64,000 bases of DNA from Chryseobacterium sp. E1 (GCA_019203745.1 CP078104.1:2082501-2146500), one strand, 5' to 3'; positions 29,035 to 41,890 are shown, numbered from the stretch's first letter. Made by a program: numbers and translations. The notes: a model not told the origin generated them from the letters alone.

Positions 29035-31301
29035 TTATTCTTTTGACATTGAATACGGGAAATCTTTTTCCTTTGAACCTCTTTCCTTATTAGGTTTGCT
29101 GTCCATTTTAAAATCTAAAACCGCTCCTTTCATAAGCTCCTGATGGCTCAGCCAGTTTTTGGAGTAAGGCTGTCTGTTTACGTTTAATGATTTTACATAT
29201 ACGTTGTCAGCACTGTTTTCCGGTGCTTTTATTTCAATTTTCTTACCGTTTTCAAGATGGATGGTTGCTTCTTTAAATAAGGGAGCTCCCAAAACATACT
29301 GATCGGTTGCAGGTGTTACCGGGTAAAACCCTAACGCTGAGAAAATGTACCAGGCGGAAGTTTGCCCGTTATCTTCATCGCCACAATAGCCGTCAGGAGT
29401 TGCATGATATAATTTATCCATTACCTGTCTTGCCCAATACTGCGTTTTATAGGGAGCTCCGGCATAGTTATACAGGTATATCATATGCTGGATCGGCTGA
29501 TTTCCGTGAGCATACTGCCCCATATTCATGATCTGCATTTCTCTGATCTCATGGATCACGCCTCCGTAATAACTGTCATCAAAAACGGGCGGAAGAGAAA
29601 ATACCTCATCCAGTTTTGCTTCAAATTTCTTCTTTCCTCCCATCAGTTCTGCAAGACCGTTTATATCCTGGAAAACCGACCATGTATAATGCCAGCTGTT
29701 TCCTTCGGTAAAAGCATCTCCCCATTTGAAAGGATTGAAAGGTTTCTGGAAATTCCCATCTTTATTTTTACCACGCATCAGACCTGTTTCTTTATCAAAC
29801 AGATTTTTGTAATTATACGCTCTTTTTTGTAAATATCAATTTCTGAAGCAGGTTTTCCCAAGGCTTTCCCCAGCTGATAAATGGAGAAGTCATCATAGGC
29901 ATATTCTAATGTTCTTGCCGCATTTTCATTGATTTTCACATCGTAAGGAACGTAACCCAACTTGTTATAATACTCTACTCCTGCACGGCCTACCGCTTCA
30001 ATAGGGCCTTCATTATTGGCTCCGTGTTTTACGGCCTGCCAAAGGGTTTCCACATCATACCCCTAAGTCCTTTGATGTAAGCGTCTGCCACTACAGAGGC
30101 AGAGTTGTTTCCGATCATAATATCAGAATAGCCGGGGCTGCTCCATTCCGGTAAGAAACCTCCTTCTTTGTAAGCATTGACCAGCCCTTCCTGCATTTCA
30201 ATATTAATCGATGGATAGACCAGGTTCAGGAACGGGTACAATGCACGGAAAGTATCCCAGAAACCTGTCCCGGCAAACATTCTTCCGTCTGCAATTTTAC
30301 CATTGTAAGGGCTCCAGTGTTTTATTTTGTTCTGGGCATCGATTTCGTATAATTTCTGCGGGAAAAATAAAGTTCTGTACAAAGAGGAATAAAAAGTCCG
30401 CATCTGCTGGTCTGTTCCTCCTTTTACTTCCAGTTTTCCTAATGTTTTGTTCCAGATATTTTTAGCATCTGTTTTTACCTGTTCAAAATTTCTGTTTCCT
30501 ATTTCTCTTTTAAGGTTGAGTTCTGCCTGTTCAAAGCTGATGAATGAAGAAGCTACTTTTGCATAAACGGTTTCTTTATTTTTAAGCTTAAAACCAACTA
30601 CAGCTCCGGCATGATCGCTGGTTATTTCCAACTGGTCATTCACCAGTTTATCATCCTTCCAGGTTTTTGTCAGTTCAAAATCTTTGTCAAACTGAATAAC
30701 AAAATAGTTTTTGAAGTTTTCATATTTCCCGGTAGAATATCTGGTAGTGTACCCGAGGATTTTTCTTTCTTTAGGAAGAATTTTAACGTAAGAACCTTTG
30801 TTCAGGGCATCAATCACTACATAAGCGCTATCGGTCTTCGGAAAATCGAATTTAAAGAAGGATGCTCTTTCCGTAGGGGTTAATTCTGTAGTTACATTAA
30901 TGTCTGCCAGGTAAACGCTATAGAAATAAGGGGTGGAAACCTCAGCTTTGTGGCTGAACCAGCTTGCCCTGTCTTCTTCCTTAAATTTTACTTTCCCTAC
31001 TCCCGGCATGATGGCAAATGCGCCGTAATCATTCATCCATGGAGAAGGCTGGTGCGTTTGTTTGAATCCTTTTATTTTGTCTGCATCATAGGTATACGCC
31101 CATCCGTCACCCATTTTTCCTGTCTGCGGGGTCCAGATATTCATTCCCCATGGAAGCCCGACTGCCGGATAGGTATTCCCGTTTGATAAGGAAGGTTTGG
31201 ACTGGGTTCCCATTAAAGGATTCACATAATCTACCGGTGACAAGCTCTGACTGAACGCCCAGGCCTGTACTACAAAAAAAAGTAGAAAATAGAGACTTCA
31301 T
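29035..31301 (-). CDS. GH92 exo-alpha-mannosidase (first copy)
   Basis: About 755 residues. Start ATG 31299-31301. The reading frame has one extra base in the 8-A run at 31274-31281 (one of the few likely insertions) and single losses near 30062 and 29826. Signal peptide MKSLFSTFFVVQAWAFSQ. Family blocks: YVNPLMGTQSKPSLSNGNTY, VGLPWGMNIWTPQTG, FLPEWSSPGYSDIM, MGQYAHGNQPIQHMIYLYNY and DEDNGQTSAWYIFSALGFYP. This NGNTYPAVGLPWGMN variant differs from the second copy, so the two probably cleave different linkages (alpha-1,2 versus alpha-1,3 or alpha-1,4). Calcium-dependent, exported to the periplasm. Confidence 0.9.
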
Positions 31302-31323
31302 TGTATCGTTTCGTTTATTAATT

Positions 31324-32182
31324 TTATATAAGCTTTTTTAATGCATAGCTGGCGGCTCCCAAAATGGCGGCATCTTCAAAGATGGCAGAGATTTTAACCG
31401 GCAAGTTAATATTATTCTTTGTTAAGTTCTGAATAAATCTTGCTTCAAAATGAGGATAGGCTTTCGCAATATTCCCGCCTATAACTAAAACTTCCGGTTT
31501 ATAATGATCCACATATTTCACAATAAATTCAGCAAATGAATCGGCATATTCATCAAATATCTGAGCCTGTATTTCAGAAGGTTTGTCTAAGAGATCTTTA
31601 GTTCCGGAAATCTGCTCACCCGTCAACTCCTGATAGCGATTCACAAACCAGCGTGTTGCCAGATAATCTTCACATATTGAATCTTTAAAAGGGGAATCCC
31701 ACAGATCCTCATCGGTTGCCAGCTCACCATTATAAAAAGTAGTTCCTAATCCTGTACCCAGCGTCACTCCGAAAATCTTATTAAAACCCTGAACACAGCC
31801 CCGAATACTTCTCCTTCCATAAAGGCTGCAGCATCGTTTACAAAATGAATCTGCTCCGTAGAAACCGATAATCTTTTCGCCAGTTCTTCTTTGATATTTA
31901 CATTATAGATATCATAAAATTTTCCTGAAGCATCAGAGATATTCCGTTTTCATAATCGAAAGGACCGGGCATTGCAATTCCTATCAGGAGGTCTTCCTGA
32001 GCCAGATCATGAGCTGCTTTACTGATTGCTGAAATCCACGCCGAGAAAATCGTTTCCTTATCATCAAATGAATTGACATGTTCCCGTACATAGGTTGAAG
32101 AAATGATTTCCCGTTTTTCAGGATCTACCTGAGCCATTGTAATATGCGAACCTCCAATATCTATTCCTACTATATTTTGCAT
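31324..32182 (-). CDS. ROK-family sugar kinase
   Basis: About 287 residues from MQNIVGIDIGGSHIT (ATG 32180-32182; an ATG four codons upstream is possible). Single losses near 31922 and 31800. The phosphate-1 motif is VGIDIGGSHIT, the catalytic aspartate is in HFVNDAAAFMEGE, and VTLGTGLGTTFYNG and VLVIGGNIAKA are the ATP/adenosine motifs. The ROK zinc CxCGxxGC signature is absent. In this PUL it probably phosphorylates a released monosaccharide (mannose or GlcNAc). Confidence 0.85.
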
Positions 32183-32312
32183 AAGTTTTTTCACTTAAAT
32201 TAATTTCAAACCGTTTTATGACCGGAAAAACAGACAAACCAATGAAATCATTCGTCTGCCTGTTTTCAGTCTGAGATTTTGTCTTTTCAGATCAAATCCT
32301 GATGTTATAGAT

Positions 32313-34712
32313 TTATTTCACAATAATTTTTCCGGATGATATGATCTTGTTACCTTCTGCTGTAATTTTGTAAAGATAAGTACCACTGGTTAAATCCTGT
32401 GTATTTACTACGTTATTATTTTTATTAATATTCTGTTTTTGGATAACTTACCTGATGCATCGTACAATGAAATTTCATTTGCTGAGCGATCATCAATTCT
32501 GAAATAAATGTCATTCCCTCTCTTAACCGGGTTAGGGTAAACATGGTTCTCTCTTACAAGTTCTGTATCTTTTACCGATAGAGAAGCCGGGCAAGGCACT
32601 TCTGTCTTCCAGTTGGTATCCGTCATATTGATCAGTGTTGCAGCATGGGTGTTAGGGGTAGCATCCAGGGCTCCGATACCGCTTCCTTCATCCATTTTCC
32701 AATTGGCTTCAAGGTTAGCAGCATTGGGTGTTACATTACATTTATTATCCAGGATTTCCTGTGCTGTCAATGCTCTTTTCCATACTCTGAACTCATCCAG
32801 AGAGCCATTAAGGGTACGGGAATTATCATAGTTTCTTGCCAGATAAAGTATACCATTTGCCGTAAAGTCTCCGGTAGCCGGAATACTGGCATCAAGGCTT
32901 CCGTTCACATACAGCTTCATTGCAGCTCCGTCGTAAGTGGCCGCCACATGATACCAGGTATTCGGATTGAATGCCGTATTGGTGTTAAGCTTCACCTGAG
33001 AAGATCCAAAGCTCAGCGTAAACTGAAGTTTATTGTTTGCCAGGTTCCCATCTCCGAATCTGAGAATCGCAGAATTATTATCTCCCACTTCAATACCGAT
33101 AACCGATGAAATATAAGGAAATCCTGATTTGAATGCATTCACTTTCACCCATCCTTCAAATGTAAGAGCATTTCCAGTGAGGTTAAACTGCCCTGCATTC
33201 AGGTATTGCGTACTTCCGTTGAAAGACAAAGACCTTGGGCCAGGACTGGTAACAGGTGCAAAACCGCTGTTAAATGCTCCTTCTCCCGAATAGGTGCTTG
33301 TGGTTCCTCCTGTACATGCCGCCTGTATTTTCCATACATAATTGGTATTGGGGTGAGGTTCTGAAGCGAATAGGTATTGGTTGTAATATTCTGAATTTCA
33401 TTCCAGGTAGTGGCAGCTGTTGTTTTGTACTGCAGTGTATAAGAAGTGGCTGTTCCTGCATCCCATGATAGCTGTACGGAATTTCCAAGGTAGCTTCCTG
33501 AGATAAGTCCTGAAGGGGTTGAACATCCGTTTCCTGAATTAAATCTTGGTGCAAATAAGTAGGTGCTTGTCAGTGTCGGGGAACAGTTGGATTGTATTCT
33601 CCAGTCATAATCTGTATTCATGGTAAGATTATTTACCACAATATTACTTCCGGAATAGTTACTTGCTACGTTCGTCCATGTCGTTGCACTGGCAGGTTTG
33701 TAATCGATATTGTAGGTCTGGGATGCGTTGGAAGCCCAGTTCAGCTTAGCAGAAGTTCCTGTTACATTAGAAACTTCAAGACCAAGCGGCGGATCACATG
33801 TCAGCCCTTGAGACCATGAATATAATTGCCCGCTTAGGAGTGTATTTTCATTATAAAGAATGTTCGATCCTGTACTAAGGTAGCTCGCTACGTCTGTTCC
33901 GCCAAGATCATACCACATGAATACGCCATATCCGTCATTTTTGGTACTTGTAGCCAGGCTGGACAGTGTAGAGGCGGAAGTTGATCCTGAATTACTGTTC
34001 TGTATCCAGGTTGCCGCAGCAGAAAGTTTTGTTTTGGTAAGTGGCGGAACACTTGGAGCATTGTATGTTCCGTACATCGCATTCCAGCTGTAGTCAATAT
34101 AATTTCCGGCCTGATCTCCATTATAGCTTTGTCTTGTTGTTGCCGGACCATAATAATAGAAGGTAACCAGTTTATCAGGCATTGCAGCTTTAAGCTCCTG
34201 CAGAAGCATAACAAAAGAACTGTTGTTCGGCTGCCCCGTTCCGTTATTTCCGTATCCTGCGTATTCATCATCAAGGTCCACTCCATCCAGTCCGTAGGTG
34301 TAAACAGTGTGAGCCACCTGCAAGGCGAAATCTTTAGCCGCTTCACGATTAGGAAAATTGGAAATTCCGGCTCCTGATGATTTCCCAAGATGTCTAGCAA
34401 TACTTTGATTCCTTTTTGCTGTAAAGGTTTTACATAGGTATTGACATCATTGAGAACCTTGGTAACGTTATTATTGCTTGAAATATAAGCTCTGCTTTTG
34501 GAAACATCATAATTGATATTGGCGGCAAAGATAATCGCAACGTCAAAAAGCTGCCTGTTGGTATTTTGCAGAGTATAAGACCCTGCATTCAGCATATTAT
34601 TGTTATTTACTTCCACATAGCAGACCCCTAAAGGGTTAAGCTGTTGGGCTTTGAACAACGGGGTTCCCTGAAGCATCAGAGCGATGAAGGGAATAAAAAG
34701 GATTTTTTTCAT
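32313..34712 (-). CDS. GH18 endo-beta-N-acetylglucosaminidase, FnIII x2, LamG, T9SS
   Basis: About 800 residues; single losses near 34378, 33352 and 32447. Signal peptide MKKILFIPFIALMLQGTPLF. The GH18 Endo-F/H-type domain (about 25-330) contains YGLDGVDLDDEYAGYG, with Glu150 as catalytic acid in DxxDxDxE. Two FnIII domains follow (PLGLEVSNVTGTSAKLNW; TPSGLISGSYLGNSVQLSW), then a LamG-like lectin domain (LTFEGWVKVNAF, NTWYHVAATYDGAAMKLYVN, LDEFRVWKRALT) and a T9SS sorting domain (VYPNPVKRGN, LYKITAEG). It should act at the cell surface, cutting the chitobiose core of N-glycans. Confidence 0.88.
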
Positions 34713-34769
34713 ATATATTTATTTTTATCAATGGAAAAACCACCGGGCCGAAACCCGGTGATGAATGGA

Positions 34770-36928
34770 TTATTTTACAATTAATTTCTCTGTGTGTTTC
34801 AGACTTCCGTCCTGAGATTCAAACTGAACGATATAGCTTCCGGATGAAAGTGCAGATACGTTATACTGATAATTTCCGGCTTTCATGATCTGGCTGTCTA
34901 CCATTCTTCCGTTGAAATCATAAACCGTTAATTTCCCTCTGCTGTATCCTTCCGGAACAGAAACCGTCAGTGATGAAGACTTACTGGCAGGATTCGGATA
35001 CATTTTTATCTGATTCTTACCATTGACTTCCGCTGAACTGATAGCCTTCTGAGCCGTACTGCTTCCTGATAGTCTGGAAGCACCTGTGGTACATGGCACA
35101 TCTGTTCCCCAATTGGAAGCTTCAACTCCGGTTAAAGTCAAAGTCACTCCGTTTCCTGAAGTATCCTGAACAGATGAACCGCTTCCTTCATTAAACTTCC
35201 AGTAAGCAGCCAGTGAAGTTGCCGGAACTGATACATTACACATATTCTGGCTGATCTCCGTCTGGCTTAAAGCTCGTTTCCAGACTCTTACCTCATCTAC
35301 TTTACCATTGAAATTTCTGGATGTATTATATAAATATCCTACGTTGAATGCCCCTGTTGAATTCACACTTCCGGTTTGTGCTTTAGTTGCATCCAGAACT
35401 CCATTGATGTAAATTTTCATATTGGCACCGTCATAGGTAGCTGCTACATGATACCAGGTATTGGCATTCAGAGCTGTTGCAGACGCCAGTTTTTGCTGTG
35501 CATTATTAATACTTACCACAAATTGGAGTTTATTATTCGCCAGACCTGCATCTCCTAATCTTAAGAATGCAGAATTGCTGTCACTTACCTCCGTTCCCAT
35601 GATAGAAGAAATATATGGAGACGCCGATTTAAATGACGAAGGTTTAATCCATCCTTCAAAAGACAGTGCAGAACCACTTAGATTCATACTTCCCGCTGCT
35701 CCTGATTCTGTGCTTCCATCCAGAGACAAAGCATAAGAACCTGTAGGCGTTGTTCCTGAAGTGCTTGTAAATCTTGGGGCAAACATATAGGTACTTTTCA
35801 CACTGCAGTTGGTTCTGATTCTCCAGTCATATTCAGTATTGGCTGTTAATCCGGAGATGGTTACAGAAGTGTTGCTCGTTGCAGATACGGCATTGGTCCA
35901 TGTTGCTGAAGAAGCTGGTTTATAATCAATATCATAGGTATTGGTTCCTACGGCTGACCAGTTCAGTTTTGCACTTGTTCCTGTAAGGTTGCTTGTGTAC
36001 AATCCGATAGGCGCATCACAGTTGGTTCCTTGTGTCCATGATTGTAAAGTACCGCTTAAAACAGTTGGCTCCCCATATAATGTCTGAGTACCTGCAGAAA
36101 GTTGTGATGTCTCATTAGTTCCATGCAGATCATACCACATGAAGACTCCATATCCTCCGTTTTTGGTTTGAGTGGCTAAACTTGTTGTGGTAGAATTGAA
36201 GTATTTCCCATCCATACGGCTGCGGGAGAGATTTGTGCTTTGGTAAGAGGAGGTACATTCGGTGCAGAGAATGTTCCGTACATGGCGTTCCAGCTATAGT
36301 TGACATAATCTCCAACTCTGGCTCCGTTCCAGGAAAGCCTTGAAGCTGCCGGACCATAATAGTAGAATGATATGATCTTATCCGGTAACAATGCCTTCAG
36401 TTCCTGCACTAGCATGACAAAAGAGCTGTCATTTGGTTGCCCGGTACCATTCTTTCCGTATTCTGAGTATTCATCATCAAAATCAATTCCATCCAGACCG
36501 TAGGTATTCACTGTATTGGCAAGCTGTTGTGCAAAATCTCTTGCCGCTTCACGGGTAGGGAAATTACAGATTCCCGCTCCCTGGTGGTTTCCTAAAATAG
36601 TCAGCACTACTTTCATCCCCCTTTTTGCTGAAGTGGCTTTGGCTTTATGTAAGTATCTGCATTGGTAAGAACTTTGGTCACGTTGTTATTGGAATACAGA
36701 TACGCTCTTCCACGGCTTGTATCATAATTGATATTCGCAGCAAAAATATTCACCACATTAAACAGGTAGCTGTTCGATGTCTGCAGTTTGTACGCTCCTG
36801 CATTCAGGAGATTGTTGTTATTCACTTCCACATAGCAAATTCCTGTAGGATTAAGCTGCTGTGCGTTAATCAGAGAACCAGACTGAAGCATCATGGCAAT
36901 CAGTGCGGTAAAGATGGATTTTTTTCAT
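34770..36928 (-). CDS. GH18 endo-beta-N-acetylglucosaminidase paralog, FnIII, LamG, T9SS
   Basis: About 720 residues from ATG 36926-36928; breaks lie in the A run near 36920, the G run near 36616, and near 36205. Signal peptide MKKSIFTALIAMMLQSGSL. The catalytic motif is YGLDGIDFDDEYSEYG. Only one FnIII domain (PIGLYTSNLTGTSAKLNW) is present, against two in its neighbour. A LamG domain (LSFEGWIKPSSF, NTWYHVAATYDGANMKIYIN, KVDEVRVWKRAL) and a sorting domain (MYPNPASKSSSLTV, GSYIVQFESQDGSLKHTE) follow. It is a tandem duplicate of the next gene with diverged linker content. Confidence 0.88.
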
Positions 36929-37037
36929 TGTATAATTTTTTTAAGGTGTTTTTGGTGTTTCAATTTTATATAGCAATCCCTGATACCTTCTTTTTTGGGA
37001 AGGAATTCCAGATGAATAAGCGATATAAAAGGGAGGG

Positions 37038-38464
37038 CTATGTCAGTAGCTCAGGGTTTTCGTTAAAGGTTTTCCATAACAACTCACCGAATAACGTATT
37101 CGCCCATGCAAACCATTCTCTTGTGAACTTTTTGTCGTTGTCTTTATGGAAGGACTCATGCATAAAGCCTGTCCCGCCGTGCGTTTTCTGTAAGGTATTT
37201 ATACACCATCTGATCTCACTTTTGTCTTTGGTAGTGAGTGCCTTCATTATGATACTCATTGGCCAGATCATATCAAGTCCGATATGTGGACCTCCTATTC
37301 CCTCTGCCAGCTTACCTTTGAAGAAGAATGGGTTATTTTCTGACCACACAAATTTTCTTGTATTCAAATAAACAGGGTCGTCAGCTTTCACAGCATCCAG
37401 GTAAGGTAATCCCAGCAAGCTTGGGCAGTTCGCATCATCCATCAGGTTGTAACTTCCGAAGCCATTCACTTCAAAAGCATAGATTTTTCCAAATTCAGGA
37501 TGATTGTAAATTCCGTATTTTTTGATGGCTGCTTCTACCTCATCAGCAAGGCTGTTCAGTTGTTGAGCCAACGTTTTTTCATTTTTAATCTGAGCAACCA
37601 TTTCCGCAGCCTGACGTAAGCTTACCACCGCAAATAAGTTGGAAGGGATCAGGAATCCATAGATAGTAGCATCATCACTCGGACGGAACATAGAGCTGAT
37701 AAGGCCTACAGGTTTCGTTGGATAACCGTATCCTCCCATAGGAACACCGTCTGTAGCCCAAGCCGTTGTACGCTCAAATTTATAAGGCCCCAGATCATGT
37801 TTTCTCTGCTGTTCTGTAAAGGTCTGCAGGGTAAGTTTAATTCCTTTCAGCCAGTTGGCATCAAAAGGTTTGGTATCTCCGGTTGTTTTCCAGAAATGAT
37901 ATGCAAGACGAATTGGGTAACAAAGCGAATCAATTTCCCACTTTCTTTCATGGGTTCCCGGTTTCATATCGGTATGGTCATATTCTTTCCATTTACTGAT
38001 CTTCTGATCATCGTTATAGAAAGCATTGGCGTAAGGATCTTTCAGGATGAAAGTAGTCTGTTTATGGATTACTCCTGAGATCAGCTTATGCAGTTTTTCA
38101 TCTTTTTAGAGAACTGCAGATAAGGGAAAACCTGTGCGGAACTGTCACGAAGCCACATGGCATCAATATCCCCAGTGATTACATAGGTATCCGGTGTTCC
38201 GCCGGTTTCCGTATAGTAAACAGTAGTATCCAATGTATTCGGGAAGCAGTTTTCAAAGAGCCAGGACAGTTCTTTATTCTTTACTTTCTTCTTAAAAGCT
38301 GCTATGGCACCTTCCACGGATTCGCTGGTAAAATGTCTTTTATCTTTAGGAACACGGACAACAGGAAAATCGTCCAGCACTAAATTTTTAGCAAAAACAT
38401 TCTGAGTAAACAGCAATCCGGCTCCTGCCAGTGCACTTGTTTTAATAAAATTTCTCCTTTCCAT
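37038..38464 (-). CDS. GH125 exo-alpha-1,6-mannosidase
   Basis: About 475 residues; one A is missing near 38098. The N-terminus MERRNFIKTSALAGAG has a twin-arginine pattern followed by a hydrophobic stretch, so Tat export to the periplasm is likely. Family blocks: FENCFPNTLDTTVYY, VITGDIDAMWLRDSSAQV, KWEIDSLCYPIRLAYHFW, MFRPSDDATIYGFLIPSN, DDANCPSLLGLPYLD and GIGGPHIGLDMIWPMSI. GH125 enzymes remove non-reducing alpha-1,6-mannose without metal. This complements the metal-dependent GH92 proteins on both sides. Confidence 0.9.
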
Positions 38465-38495
38465 TGATACTTTGTTTCGTTTATTTTTATTAGTC

Positions 38496-40724
38496 TTATT
38501 TTATTGGTTTGCTTCCCATTACGAATCTCAATTCACCACCGTTCATGATATCGCTGTGGTTCAGCTCCCAGCTTTTGTATTCTTTTCCGTTCAGGAACAT
38601 TTTCTGTACGTAGATATTCTTGTCAGATATTTTGTCTGCAACAACCGTAAATGTTTTTCCGTTCTCAAGTTTTAAAGAAGCTTTCGGGAATTGTGGTGCT
38701 CCGATGGCATAAACAGGTTTCCCCGGTGTCACAGGATAGAATCCTAATGATGAGAATATATACCATGCCGACATTTGACCACAGTCTTCGTTATTCACGA
38801 TTCCATCAGGCTTTGCAGCATACATGTTGTCTCTGATATATTTTACCATTTTCTGAGTCTTGTAAGGACTTCCTGCATAATTGTACAGGTATGGAACATG
38901 ATGTCCAGGTTCATCTCCGAATCCTAAAGATCCGATGAATCCTGAGATATCTACATGCTGCTCTCCTTCCATATGAAGCGCTTCTGTAAAGGTTTTATCC
39001 AGTTTTTCTTCAAATCCTTTTTTCCCTCCGTACAGATTCATCATTTCATCAATCTGATGCGGAACAAAGAAATCATAGGCCCAGATATTTCCGGAAACCC
39101 AGTGTGGCTGCAGTTTTTTCCAGTCATTAAGAGGGAAATCTGCTAAGAATTTTCCGTCTTTCTGTCTTGGCCAGAAGTGATTATTTTCTTTGTTGAAGGT
39201 ATTCAGGAAGCTCATGGATCGTTTCTTATAGACTTCTGCTTCGTCTTTCTTTCCTAATTTCTCAGCCAGCTGCTGAATGCACCAATCATCGTAGGCATAT
39301 TCTAAAGTTGCAGAAACAGAAGCCCCGTTTTCTGATGGGGTATATCCTAATTTAATATAATCATTAAGACCTCCGCCTCCGTCACTGCTGCTCATTTTAT
39401 CCGTCAGAGAAGCATCTTTCATAGCTGCAAAAGCTTTTTCAGGATCAATTCCCGGAACGCCTTTGGAAATAGCATCCCAGATGACCGAGGCACTGTGGTA
39501 TCCCAACATACAGAAGTTATCGTATCCGCAAAGTTCCCATATCGGCATATGATCCTTACGGTCCGTATACCTGCTGATCAGGAATTGGCAAATTCCTTCG
39601 TATGTTTCTGGTCCATAATCGTCAATAGCGGGTGTGTTGCCCTGAAACCATCCCAATACGAGTAGGTACTGTAGTTGGTAAACCATTGGGTATTCATATT
39701 TTCCTGAGCTGCCACATAATCACCGTTCACATCCATATAAAGATTAGGTGCAATGAAGGTATGGTACACTCCTGTATAGAAGATTTTTCTCTGGCTATCC
39801 GTACCTCCCGTTACCTGAAATCTCCCGATAAGGTCTCTCCATGTTTTTGAGCGGTTTCCCTTGCTTTGGCAAAATCTACATTTTTAGCTTCTGTATCGAA
39901 GTTTTCCTGCGCATTTTCCGTGCTTACAGGAGATAAAGATACTTTTACCTCAACACTCTCATTAGCTTCCGTTGCAAATCTTACAAAGGCTTTTGCGTCT
40001 TTGGCCAATGCAATTTTTCATTGTTTTTAATTTTTCCTTCGGCATACACCCCATAGGATTTAAATGGTTTGGAAAACTCCATGACGAAATAGGCAAACCG
40101 TTTTCCGCCCCAGCCGTTGCTGTAGCAGTAGCCTTTTATTTTATTGTTTCCTTCTATGCTTACCAGGGTGTGGTAGATATTTCCGAAGATCTTATTTGTA
40201 GGATCAATAATGATATTGGCTTCGTCAGTTTTCGGGAACGTATATTTATGGAAACCTACTCGAGGGGAAGCGGTAAGCTCCGCCTTAACTCCATAGCTGT
40301 CAAGCATTACCGAATAATATCCCGGTGATGCTGTTTCTTTATCATGACTGAATGTTGAACGATACCCTGTTTCCGGCTTATCTTCCTGGCCAGGAACCAT
40401 TTTTACCTGGCCTACCGTTGGCATTACCAGAATATCTCCAAGATCTGCCCAACCTGTTCCGCTAAGGTGATTGTGGCTGAATCCCATGATCGTCTTGCTG
40501 CTGTAATGGTAACCGGAACACCAGTCCCAGTCACCGCTTTTCGTATTCTGATCCGGGCTTAGCTGAATCATTCCAAACGGTGTGGTAGCTCCGGGAAAGG
40601 TATGACCATGGCCACCTGTTCCTATGAAAGGATCTACCCAGGAAAGAACATCGTTCTTGTTTTGCTGGGCATTAGACAGAGAAACCAGGGTGGTAAAAAA
40701 ACAGATAAGCAATTCTTTTTTCAT
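38496..40724 (-). CDS. GH92 exo-alpha-mannosidase (second copy)
   Basis: About 743 residues with single losses near 40016, 39842 and 39583. Signal peptide MKKELLICFFTTLVSLSNAQ. Canonical family start GTGGHGHTFPGATTPFGMIQ, then LSGTGWADLGDI, MPIWELCGYDNFCMLGYHSA, GYTPSENGASVSATLEYAYD, GDEPGHHVPYLYNYAGSPYK and NNEDCGQMSAWYIFSSLGFY. Glu in MPIWEL matches the proposed catalytic acid. It is the classical subfamily and probably removes alpha-1,2- or alpha-1,3-linked mannose. Confidence 0.92.
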
Positions 40725-40745
40725 GATAAGAGGTATCAGGATTTT

Positions 40746-40844
40746 TTAATTTAAAAGTTGGTTTAAAAATAGGAAAACCATTACAAAGATCCCAATAATA
40801 AAGGGAATTAAGCTGATGATCATATTTTCAAAAGACTTTATCAT
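40746..40844 (-). CDS. 32-residue single-TM protein, coupled to GH130
   Basis: ATG at 40842-40844 overlaps the GH130 stop as TAATG (one base), and the stop is at 40746-40748. The sequence starts [15 protein letters not shown], followed by IIGIFVMVFLFLNQLLN: a short amphipathic start and one hydrophobic segment long enough to span the membrane. The intergenic space to the GH92 start is otherwise empty. The exact stop-start overlap argues for translation. No family is recognised. It may stabilise or anchor a locus component, or be chance. Confidence 0.5.
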   Translation of the reverse strand: MIKSFENMIISLIPFIIGIFVMVFLFLNQLLN

Positions 40845-41818
40845 TATTTAGATTGAATTTTTTTCATAAAATCAATAATTTCTGAGATATACCCGAAGGC
40901 AATCGCCACTACAGTATCGGCAGCTCCGTAATATACCGTTACTTTATCTCCTTCCGTAAGTGCTGCACACGGGAAAACCACATTCGGAACATCACCTGTA
41001 AGCTCATACAACTCAGCCGGGGCCAGCAGATAAGGTTTCGTTCTGTACAATACTTTTGTAGGATCTTCAAGGTCCAGCAAAGCAGCTCCCATAGAATATC
41101 TGAATCCTCTGCAGGTATTGATTACTCCGTGATAGAAAAGCAGCCATCCTTCTTCCGTTTTAATAGGAACGGGACCGCCTCCGATCTTGGTACACTGCCA
41201 TGCACTGTCTTCAAAAGGGGTTACTTTCATTACACAACGGTGCTCACCCCAATACTTCATATCAGGGCTGTAGCTGATATAAATATCACCGAAAGGCGTA
41301 TGCCCGTTGTCACTCGGACGGCTCAACATGGCATATTTACCATTGATTTTTTCAGGGAACAAAACTCCGTTTCTGTTGAATGGAAGAAAGGCATTTTCAC
41401 ACTGAAAAAATTCTTTAAAATCAAAAGTATATCCAATTCCGATGGTAGGTCCGTTGTAACCGTTGCACCATGTAATCCAGTAACGGTCTTCTATGAAGGT
41501 AACACGGGGATCGTATTTATAATCAGATTCGATCATATCGGTATTTCCTGCCTTCATTTCAATAGGATCATGATTGATATCCCAATTGATTCCGTCTTTA
41601 CTGAAACCGGCAAAAATATTCATCTGCACGGCTTTATTATCACAACGGAATACTCCTGCGAAGCCATCTTCAAAGGGAATCACCGCACTGTTGAATATAC
41701 TGTTGGATGTAGGTATCGCATATCTGTTAATGATCGGGTTTTCCGAAAACCTCCACATAATATCATTGCAACCTTCCGGGCGATCCTGCCAAGGGATCAT
41801 TACTGATTGAGCTGTCAT
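40844..41818 (-). CDS. GH130 beta-mannosyl phosphorylase
   Basis: 324 residues, intact, no signal peptide, so cytoplasmic. The five-bladed propeller family motifs are present: [51 protein letters not shown], and [14 protein letters not shown]. The catalytic aspartate region is VPIKTEEG preceded by GG. GH130 enzymes phosphorolyse Man-beta-1,4-GlcNAc (or related) to mannose-1-phosphate. That is the expected final step after GH18, GH92 and GH125 have acted on an N-glycan. It is the only catabolic enzyme of the locus predicted to stay inside the cell with the kinase and cupin. Confidence 0.92.
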   Translation of the reverse strand: MTAQSVMIPWQDRPEGCNDIMWRFSENPIINRYAIPTSNSIFNSAVIPFEDGFAGVFRCDNKAVQMNIFAGFSKDGINWDINHDPIEMKAGNTDMIESDYKYDPRVTFIEDRYWITWCNGYNGPTIGIGYTFDFKEFFQCENAFLPFNRNGVLFPEKINGKYAMLSRPSDNGHTPFGDIYISYSPDMKYWGEHRCVMKVTPFEDSAWQCTKIGGGPVPIKTEEGWLLFYHGVINTCRGFRYSMGAALLDLEDPTKVLYRTKPYLLAPAELYELTGDVPNVVFPCAALTEGDKVTVYYGAADTVVAIAFGYISEIIDFMKKIQSK

Positions 41819-41890
41819 AAAGCAGTTTTTACTTTTTATTTTTATTTAATTGTTTTATTAAGATTTAAACCTGACAGGTTTAGAGTCTGT

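Noticed and set aside
41860..41885. AAACCTGACAGGTTT between MFS and GH130 as a terminator
   Set aside because: The stem is only 6-7 bp with a one-base loop and lacks a T run on the right strand.
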